From JAIOTH01 sp964486685 (GTDB lineage Bacteria; Patescibacteriota; Patescibacteriia; UBA1558; S5-K13), in contig CAZAOE010000030.1 in NCBI GenBank assembly GCA_964486685.1, positions 1 to 9,172 of the forward strand: DNA of 9,172 bases, written 5' to 3'. A program made the position numbers and the translations under genes. Shown one piece after another: positions 1 to 4,751 of this stretch. Position 1 is the stretch's first letter, and each line of letters opens with the position of its first letter. Under the pieces are notes generated by a model. That model was not told where the DNA came from, ran no database searches, and saw only the letters and a program-made list of their open reading frames with translations.

Positions 1-16
1 TATTGAATTTACTCAG

Positions 17-55
17 AAATATACAAAAGTGTTACCTATGTGGTCATCTAGTACA
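17..55 (+). mobile_element. IS-like terminal sequence, left copy (39-bp repeat)
   Basis: These 39 bases are repeated perfectly and in inverted orientation at 9134-9172. Read from the tip inward the repeat starts TGTACTAGATGACC, and its outer edge here is ...GTACA, so it has the TG...CA ends common in IS3- and IS481-type elements. The match stops exactly at position 55, and flanking bases differ from there. The element body would lie to the left, outside the window, so no transposase is visible. Assignment to an IS family is an inference from the tip dinucleotides only. A shared regulatory repeat is the alternative. Confidence 0.6.
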
Positions 56-60
56 GGGGA

Positions 61-89
61 TTGACAATTTAATTAATATAAGTTAATTT
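61..89 (+). promoter_or_regulatory. Putative sigma-70-type promoter for the PAP2-like gene
   Basis: A perfect -35 TTGACA lies at 61-66, followed after 17 bases by TAATTT at 84-89 as a weak -10. The -35 starts six bases beyond the IS-like tip. A Shine-Dalgarno GGAGG at 113-117 follows, close to the ATG at 122. Start of transcription is not shown; the -10 is the weak part of the call. Confidence 0.45.
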
Positions 90-121
90 TAAATATCAAC
101 AAAAAAATATTTGGAGGAAAA

Positions 122-928
122 ATGAAAATTGATAAAATAGTAGAAAAAATTAATGAAATAATAGAAGAAGCGTTTCAAGACAAGCTTTTCTTACTTTATC
201 TTATAATCACCCTAACAGTTGTTTTTTTAGGTTTAATGCTTAATCTGGATAGATTAGAATTTATGGTTCTCATTTTGGTAATTAACATTTCCTTAGTAAG
301 TTATGTTATCTTTTCTTTGTTAGAAGACGGAAAAAAGAAATTAAAAATGGGTGCCATTCTAATTCTTAATTTCTTTTTATCCATGATAATTGGCTATTTG
401 CTTTTCTGTACTAAACCTAAGTTTTCTTTGCCTCTTTTATGGCAAAGGATTAGTGATTCTCAATCTCATATCTACCTCTTTTGCTTACTTTTAATTCCTA
501 TTCTAGCCGTCCTTTTAAAAATCCTATTCAAAAAAGGAAAAGCCCTAACCGGTGGAATTGTTTCTGGACATGTTGCTTACTCTGTTAGCGTCCTAATTTT
601 GACAATGAATTCTTTTCAAGGAAAAAGCTATCTCTATCTCTTTCTCCTGTTTGCTATAGGTGTTGTAGCTTACTCTCGGGTAAAATCTTTGTCTACTTGG
701 AGCTTGGGAGCTAAAATTACTCTTGGGTCTTTCGCTGTTCTGCCCCCTTCATTAGCCATACTCCAATCTATTGATATGCAAATTCCCATTGTACTTATTA
801 TTGCCCAAATTGTTCTTGTTCTGCTTGCCATAAAGGGTCTTAATTCCAAAAAGGCTCATCGTCCTCAAGAAATAATTTGGGGTGGATTAGTTGGAGTACT
901 GGCCTTCTTTGTGCTAATGCTTTTTTAA
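122..928 (+). CDS. Polytopic membrane protein with degenerate PAP2 (lipid phosphatase-like) motifs
   Basis: 268 aa with roughly nine hydrophobic segments (about 22-40, 45-66, 77-95, 117-136, 143-162, 168-185, 196-215, 221-238, 251-268). The segment at 144-151, GGIVSGHV, resembles PAP2 phosphatase motif 2 (PSGH, proposed catalytic His150). AYSRV at 183-187 resembles the SR that opens motif 3. The usual motif-3 histidine is not at its normal distance from SR; a histidine in a motif-3-like tail (His246, followed by EIIWGGLVG) sits about 60 residues later. PAP2 enzymes dephosphorylate lipid phosphates such as undecaprenyl or phosphatidyl phosphates, but activity here is uncertain. The start is supported by GGAGG four bases upstream. 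By-eye GC is higher than in truB, which with the strong Shine-Dalgarno may hint at a different origin. The gene ends just before a terminator shared with the opposing gene. Confidence 0.6.
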   Translation: MKIDKIVEKINEIIEEAFQDKLFLLYLIITLTVVFLGLMLNLDRLEFMVLILVINISLVSYVIFSLLEDGKKKLKMGAILILNFFLSMIIGYLLFCTKPKFSLPLLWQRISDSQSHIYLFCLLLIPILAVLLKILFKKGKALTGGIVSGHVAYSVSVLILTMNSFQGKSYLYLFLLFAIGVVAYSRVKSLSTWSLGAKITLGSFAVLPPSLAILQSIDMQIPIVLIIAQIVLVLLAIKGLNSKKAHRPQEIIWGGLVGVLAFFVLMLF

Positions 929-938
929 AAAACAAAAT

Positions 939-967
939 CCCCTAGTTTTAATACTAGGGGCTTTTTA
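939..967. terminator. Bidirectional intrinsic terminator
   Basis: A perfect 8-bp stem, CCCCTAGT (939-946) with ACTAGGGG (953-960), has a six-base loop and is followed by CTTTTTATTT on the plus strand. An A-rich run just upstream (927-937) gives a T-rich tract on the minus strand. It lies between two convergent genes ending at 928 and 979, so it can stop both. Confidence 0.85.
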
Positions 968-978
968 TTTTAAAAAAA

Positions 979-1470
979 TCAAAAATAAAGTCCATGTGAA
1001 TAATCCCCAAATTTAGTTCCCAAAAAAACCGACCAAACATCAATATTAATCCATTCTTCATTTATTCTAATTTGTAAATATTGATGCGGGGTCATATACC
1101 AAATTTGCGTCCATTTTAATCTTATATCTTTAGCTTTAAATCCACTATTTAACAAAATAATTTTAAAAATATAATTTATAGCAGTACAATACATAAAACC
1201 TTTTTGATTCCAAAGTTTTTCTAAATTAAAATTAAATAACTGATAACACCTGGTATAAGTTTTAATCCTATTGCCTTTATATTTTTCTGCCAAAATAGTA
1301 TAAACTTTTTTTAAAACATTTTCTTTATTCAAACCTCTTAAATCATTAATCGCACCTTTTAAATCTTGGGGCAGTTCTTGTGGAATTTTATTTTGCTGAA
1401 AATTAATGTATAAAATAATTATAGTTTCTAAAAAAGCTATAATTAGTAATATTGCTATAAAATAAATCAT
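979..1470 (-). CDS. Small membrane-anchored transglutaminase-like protein
   Basis: 163 aa. Residues 1-24 are one strongly hydrophobic segment, so the protein is probably an N-terminally anchored membrane protein with the rest on one side of the membrane. The C-terminal half has the order expected of a transglutaminase-like papain-fold domain: GFMYCTAINYIF (Cys95 at the head of a helix), HQYLQI (His129) and WINIDVW (Asp144). That Cys-His-Asp series is known from transglutaminases and related proteases or amidases. The domain is short and the family call rests on this motif spacing alone. The substrate is unknown. The gene ends in TGA, is read toward the terminator at 939-967, and is divergent from the truB fusion gene across 51 bp. 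No Shine-Dalgarno precedes the ATG. A non-catalytic papain-fold protein is the alternative. Confidence 0.6.
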   Translation of the reverse strand: MIYFIAILLIIAFLETIIILYINFQQNKIPQELPQDLKGAINDLRGLNKENVLKKVYTILAEKYKGNRIKTYTRCYQLFNFNLEKLWNQKGFMYCTAINYIFKIILLNSGFKAKDIRLKWTQIWYMTPHQYLQIRINEEWINIDVWSVFLGTKFGDYSHGLYF

Positions 1471-1486
1471 AAAAATTAAAATTTAG

Positions 1487-1513
1487 TTAACAAAAACAAA
1501 ATAATCTGATAAT
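1487..1513 (+). promoter_or_regulatory. Putative promoter giving a leaderless or near-leaderless truB-fusion mRNA
   Basis: The 51-bp divergent spacer holds GATAAT (1508-1513) and an upstream TTAACA (1487-1492) at a short 15-base spacing. A -10 ending at 1513 would start transcription at about 1520-1522, at the ATG itself. No Shine-Dalgarno precedes the ATG, which agrees with leaderless initiation. This is inference from position and weak matches. Confidence 0.3.
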
Positions 1514-1521
1514 CTAATACT

Positions 1522-2628
1522 ATGATAAAAAAAATTTCAAAAGCAATCATTTTCGGCACCTTTGATGTCATCCATCCTGGACATATCTCTATTTTTAATT
1601 ATACAAGAAAATTAGCCGATAAACTATCTATTATTATTGCTCGCGATAAAAATATTGAAAAACAAACTTTATTTAATGAACAAGAAAGATTGGCCAATAT
1701 ACAAAAATTGGCTATAGCTGAACAAGTATGCTTGGGCAGTTTAAATAATCCTTTGGAATTTTATAAAAAAATAAAGCCGGACTTAGTTATCTTGGGCTAT
1801 GACCAAACTAAATATGTTGATTTATTAAAAAAAATCAATATTACCATAAAAAGAGCGCCTGTTTTCCATCCTGAACTTTTTAAATCAAATAAGTTGAATA
1901 AAATTATTAACGACCAACAAGCTCATTTTTATTTAATTAATAAAAACACTGGCTCAACTTCTTTTAATATTATTAGTACTTTAAGAAAAACTTTAAATCT
2001 CAAAAAAATTGGTTTTGCCGGCACCTTAGATCCAATGGCTTCGGGGTTGATGATTTTGGCTTCAGGAAAAGCCACCAAATTTTTAGATTCTTTTCATTTA
2101 TTAAATAAAATTTACGAGGCGCAAATTGAATTAAATAAAACTTCTGATACTTTTGATGCTGAAGGAATTATTAAAAATAAAAAAGTAAATAAAAAACCAG
2201 GCAAAGAAGAAATTATTAAACTCTTAGAAAAAAAATTTACAGGAATAATATTACAAACTCCACCAATATTTAGTGCTAAAAAAATTAACGGTCAAAAGGC
2301 CTATAATTTAGCTCGAAAAAATCAAGAAGTTAAATTAAAACCAGTTAAAATTACTGTTAACGAGATTCAAGTCTTAAAATATAATTATCCTTTTTTAGAT
2401 TTAAAAATCAATTGTTCTAAAGGAACTTACATTCGTTCTATTGCTAATGACTTAGGAAAAGAATTAAAAACTGGTGGAGTGTTAGTAAAATTAAAAAGAA
2501 CTGCTATTGGTCCTTTTGATTTAAAAAACGCTTTGGCGCAAGAAAAAATCAATCTTAAAAATCTGGAAAAAAATAAATTAAGTATTTTAGAAATAGTTAA
2601 AAAAATGAATTATTATTTTTTGAAATAA
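1522..2628 (+). CDS. truB: Fusion: RibL/TagD-like nucleotidyltransferase + tRNA pseudouridine-55 synthase TruB
   Basis: 368 aa with two domains. Residues about 6-120 form a cytidylyltransferase-fold nucleotidyltransferase: FGTFDVIHPGH (HPGH at 18-21 is the nucleotide-binding HxGH motif), IIARDKNIEK (38-47) and PDLVILGYDQ (86-95). The ARDK and LGYDQ blocks recall archaeal FAD synthetase RibL more than TagD, but the substrate is not proven. Residues about 135-368 are TruB, which makes pseudouridine at position 55 in the T-loop of tRNAs. Its catalytic block is AGTLDPMASG with Asp170; others are YEAQIELNKTSDTFDAEG (198-215), QTPPIFSAKKINGQKAY (245-261) and CSKGTYIRSIANDLG (298-312). No clear C-terminal PUA domain follows. 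In many bacteria truB neighbours ribF (FAD synthase), so this fusion joins functions usually linked only by operon. There is no Shine-Dalgarno; the ATG at 1522 follows a likely -10. Confidence 0.9.
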   Translation: MIKKISKAIIFGTFDVIHPGHISIFNYTRKLADKLSIIIARDKNIEKQTLFNEQERLANIQKLAIAEQVCLGSLNNPLEFYKKIKPDLVILGYDQTKYVDLLKKINITIKRAPVFHPELFKSNKLNKIINDQQAHFYLINKNTGSTSFNIISTLRKTLNLKKIGFAGTLDPMASGLMILASGKATKFLDSFHLLNKIYEAQIELNKTSDTFDAEGIIKNKKVNKKPGKEEIIKLLEKKFTGIILQTPPIFSAKKINGQKAYNLARKNQEVKLKPVKITVNEIQVLKYNYPFLDLKINCSKGTYIRSIANDLGKELKTGGVLVKLKRTAIGPFDLKNALAQEKINLKNLEKNKLSILEIVKKMNYYFLK

Positions 2629-2657
2629 AAAAAGCCAGCTAAATTAATAACTGGCTT
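2625..2657 (-). terminator. Intrinsic terminator for the minus-strand gene 2682-3212
   Basis: AAGCCAG (2632-2638) pairs with CTGGCTT (2651-2657) around a 12-base loop. On the minus strand the stem runs into a long T tract (the A run at 2627-2633), as an intrinsic terminator should. On the plus strand only a weak T stretch follows (GAAGAAAATTT), so it serves truB less well. Confidence 0.7.
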
Positions 2658-2681
2658 GAAGAAAATTTAATTAATCAAAAA

Positions 2682-3212
2682 TCATTTCTTTTTACTGGGC
2701 TTGATTTTGAATATCTGAGATACATATTCTATTTGCATACAACGAGAAAATATATCCGGACTACCTTCTAAAATAGCAACAACCAACTTGACGTTTTTCC
2801 CTTTTGCAAAAAATTTTACAATATCAATCGCTAATTCTTCTCTTCTTGCTTTCAAAAGCAAATTCACAATCTCAGATATAAGACTGTTATCCACAACAAT
2901 TTCCGCGATATCAACCAAAAACCCGTATTCTTTTTCTTCTGCAAAATATTCCAAATCGCTAGATCTAACACCAGTATCATCTCTTCCTCCCTTAAAACTC
3001 GCTCTATTAGAAGCCGCCATGATTTTAACTGCAAGTCCATACTCTCTTGCTTTCACAAGATATCTAACTGCTTGTAATATATCACTCCACCAAAACGTTT
3101 TTTTGCAGGCATTTAAAATTTCTTCAATTCTTTCAGAATTAGCCCGAAAAAATTCTGGCAAGATATTTCTAGACAGTGATCCGAGAATGCTTTCTATATT
3201 GATTTCTACCAT
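2682..3212 (-). CDS. Unrecognised alpha-helical protein under a dyad operator
   Basis: 176 aa; no family recognised. The sequence is soluble and looks almost wholly helical. Amphipathic helices are punctuated by alanine-rich turns such as LVKAREYGLAVKI (52-64), LLLKARREELAIDIVKFF and VVAILEGSPDIFSR, loosely like TPR or HEAT-type helical repeats, with a basic tail KPSKKK. The start is well supported: AGGAGG (3218-3223 on the complement) sits five bases before the ATG, the strongest ribosome site in the window together with that at 113-117. A 28-bp dyad at 3247-3274 lies just upstream and a terminator lies just downstream, so it is a one-gene transcription unit that is probably repressible. Codon and base use are richer in GC than in the adjacent truB gene (hand counts of single 60-base lines: 19-25 GC here, 11-13 in truB), which is compatible with acquisition by transfer. 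The opposite-strand frame over this region is a shadow. Confidence 0.7.
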   Translation of the reverse strand: MVEINIESILGSLSRNILPEFFRANSERIEEILNACKKTFWWSDILQAVRYLVKAREYGLAVKIMAASNRASFKGGRDDTGVRSSDLEYFAEEKEYGFLVDIAEIVVDNSLISEIVNLLLKARREELAIDIVKFFAKGKNVKLVVAILEGSPDIFSRCMQIEYVSQIFKIKPSKKK

Positions 3213-3217
3213 GTAAT

Positions 3218-3223
3218 CCTCCT
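3218..3223 (-). promoter_or_regulatory. Strong Shine-Dalgarno AGGAGG
   Basis: A perfect AGGAGG is present on the minus strand, five bases from the ATG at 3210-3212. It fixes the start of the helical protein and stands out because most genes in the window, including rpsT, holA and polA, have none. Confidence 0.85.
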
Positions 3224-3246
3224 AAAGATTATTTTTATTTATTATT

Positions 3247-3274
3247 TGTTTAAGATATTATCATATCTTAAACA
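3247..3274. promoter_or_regulatory. 28-bp perfect dyad, probable operator
   Basis: TGTTTAAGATAT (3247-3258) and ATATCTTAAACA (3263-3274) are perfect 12-base inverted arms around a 4-base spacer. The dyad lies about 35 bp upstream of the minus-strand gene starting at 3212. On that strand its centre contains GATAAT, a fair -10, so a bound dimer would cover the promoter. No T tract follows on either strand, which speaks against a terminator. The regulator is not identifiable here. Confidence 0.6.
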
Positions 3275-3381
3275 CATTCTTTAAAAAAAGCAAGTAAATC
3301 TCTTGAAATAATAACTAAACTATGTTATATTTCCTTCACGTTTAAAAAATACCAAAATTTAAAAACTAAAAAACAATTAAT

Positions 3382-3413
3382 CTATTAAACTATTATACTA
3401 TTAACCTATTAAC
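3382..3413 (+). repeat. Octamer tandem repeat before rpsT
   Basis: Four head-to-tail units of period 8: CTATTAAA, CTATTATA, CTATTAAC, CTATTAAC. The repeat ends five bases before the rpsT ATG. A possible -10 TATACT (3394-3399) is formed inside it, which would give a leader of about 12 bases. No good -35 is seen and there is no Shine-Dalgarno. Confidence 0.8.
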
Positions 3414-3417
3414 CTCT

Positions 3418-3693
3418 ATGCCTATTAAAAAATCCGCAATGAAAGAATTACGCAAAACTACTAAAAGAACAGCCCGAAATAATCTTGCTAAAAGAAGATT
3501 AAAAAATCTAATTAAAAAATTGGATAAGGTTTTAAATTCTGAAGACAAATCAGAGGTCAAAAAAATATACAATAAAATTCAAAAAATCGTTGATAAGGCC
3601 TCTAAAAACCATCCTTTTAAAAAAGGAAAGGCTGATAGAATAAAATCTCGAGTAGCTCACAAAATAAACCGCTCAGAAACTAAGAATAAATAA
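3418..3693 (+). CDS. rpsT: 30S ribosomal protein bS20
   Basis: 91 aa, the usual length for bS20, a helical basic protein that binds 16S rRNA and helps fold the small subunit. Family features include the N-terminal MPIKKSAMKELRKTTKR, the RNLAKRRLKNLIKKLD block, the HPFKKGKADRIKSRVAHKIN block (compare the classical H.NTAARKKSRLA..LN) and very high lysine and arginine content. The ATG at 3418 begins the family's typical MPxxKS start. There is no Shine-Dalgarno; an octamer repeat with a possible -10 abuts the start. The gene overlaps the 3' end of the convergent holA by 21 bp. The rpsT/holA neighbourhood is also seen in Firmicutes such as Bacillus subtilis. Confidence 0.95.
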   Translation: MPIKKSAMKELRKTTKRTARNNLAKRRLKNLIKKLDKVLNSEDKSEVKKIYNKIQKIVDKASKNHPFKKGKADRIKSRVAHKINRSETKNK

Positions 3694-4668
3694 ATCTATT
3701 AGGGTCTTGGATTTTAATTTAGAAGATTTCATTTTCTGGTCTAGCCCTAAAAGTTTGTGATATATTTCCTTTAAGTTCTCTAAAGAGTATAGCTTGACTG
3801 AAGCCATGCTCTTTTTGATTACAAAAGGATGTAAAGATAAATAACTAGCTAATTTATTTTCCGCTACTCCTTCTTCTAAAGCCGATTTTATTTTCAACAA
3901 AATTCTAAATTGCCTAATAATCATAGTTAAAAGATATATAGAATTAACGCCGGAATTAATCTGGTCATCTAAAAGTTTTAAGGACATTTTTTTATTATTT
4001 TGAGCTAAATAATCTGAAAAAAGAAAAATATCATCATTTAAAATTGTACTTATTAACCCCTTAAAATCTTGGTTATTAATTTCTTTGCTCTTTGTATAAT
4101 TAGAAAGCTTATCTATTTCGTTTTTTAAAACCCATAAATTATTACCAGCTATGGCTAAAATTAAATCTGCGGATTTTTTGTCTATAAGTTTTCCATTTTT
4201 TTTAAACTCTTCTTGAATCCATTGAATAATTTTATAATTATCTAATTTTTTAAACTCTTGACTATATTTAGAAGCATCTAATCTTTTAAAAATCTGTAAT
4301 TTAACTCCTGACAAGGGCTCTTTTTTAGAATGAGGAAGGCCTACTTCATAAAAAACTATAATATTATCGTCTTCATCAATCTTGACTTGATTATTATTAT
4401 TTTTGAACTTATTAAGATAATTTAAAACAATTTCTCCCAAATCTTTAGTAATAGATTGTTTTAATAAATTTTTAATAATAATTAATTTTTTCCGCGCTAA
4501 AAAACCGGTCTGAGAAAATTCTTTAGAAAATTTTTCTACCGTAATATTTTCATCTAAAACTACAATATTATAACCGGACTCATCAACATCTTTGATGAAT
4601 TTTTCTTTAATTTGTTTTAATTTTTGATTAGAACGATAATCGTCCTCACCATATAGAAAAAAAAGCAT
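3673..4668 (-). CDS. holA: DNA polymerase III subunit delta
   Basis: 331 aa from the ATG at 4666-4668. A longer frame can start at TTG 4689, but FFLYGEDDYRSNQKLKQIKEKF right after the internal Met is the usual N-terminus of this family (an FLYGxDxYR-type start), so the ATG is preferred. Delta is the clamp-loader subunit that opens the beta sliding clamp. The protein has the family layout: an AAA+-like N-terminal region without a Walker A motif, a middle region with KLIDKKSADLILAIAGNNLWVLKNEIDKL (helical lid), and a C-terminal collar domain with LLDDQINSGVNSIYLLTMIIRQFRILLKI. It lies 83 bp downstream of polA on the same strand, separated by a heptamer repeat. It ends in TGA inside the rpsT 3' end. 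There is no Shine-Dalgarno at the ATG. Confidence 0.88.
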   Translation of the reverse strand: MLFFLYGEDDYRSNQKLKQIKEKFIKDVDESGYNIVVLDENITVEKFSKEFSQTGFLARKKLIIIKNLLKQSITKDLGEIVLNYLNKFKNNNNQVKIDEDDNIIVFYEVGLPHSKKEPLSGVKLQIFKRLDASKYSQEFKKLDNYKIIQWIQEEFKKNGKLIDKKSADLILAIAGNNLWVLKNEIDKLSNYTKSKEINNQDFKGLISTILNDDIFLFSDYLAQNNKKMSLKLLDDQINSGVNSIYLLTMIIRQFRILLKIKSALEEGVAENKLASYLSLHPFVIKKSMASVKLYSLENLKEIYHKLLGLDQKMKSSKLKSKTLIDLFILSF

Positions 4669-4707
4669 AAATTTAGTTAAAAGCTTCAAGTTGGAATTTA
4701 AAAAATT

Positions 4708-4744
4708 CTTGTAACTTGTAACTTGTAACTTGTAACTTGTAACT
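4708..4744 (+). repeat. Heptamer tandem repeat between polA and holA
   Basis: Five perfect copies of CTTGTAA (4708-4742) followed by CT. The repeat fills nearly half of the 83-bp gap between the polA stop and the holA start. On the minus strand it reads as repeated AGTTACA. A copy-number change by slippage would alter the polA-holA spacing but no reading frame. Confidence 0.95.
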
Positions 4745-4751
4745 ATTTAAC

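Noticed and set aside
2788..3216. 142-aa open frame on the plus strand opposite the 176-aa gene
   Set aside because: It lies wholly within the minus-strand gene, which has a perfect Shine-Dalgarno, operator and terminator. The plus frame has none of these and a composition typical of an antisense shadow.
4669..4689. Upstream TTG start for holA adding seven residues
   Set aside because: The family N-terminus FFLYGEDDYR begins at the internal ATG 4666-4668, and no ribosome site supports the TTG.
3382..4744. Short tandem arrays as CRISPR repeats
   Set aside because: Periods are 7 and 8 bases with no spacers and there are no cas genes; these are microsatellites.
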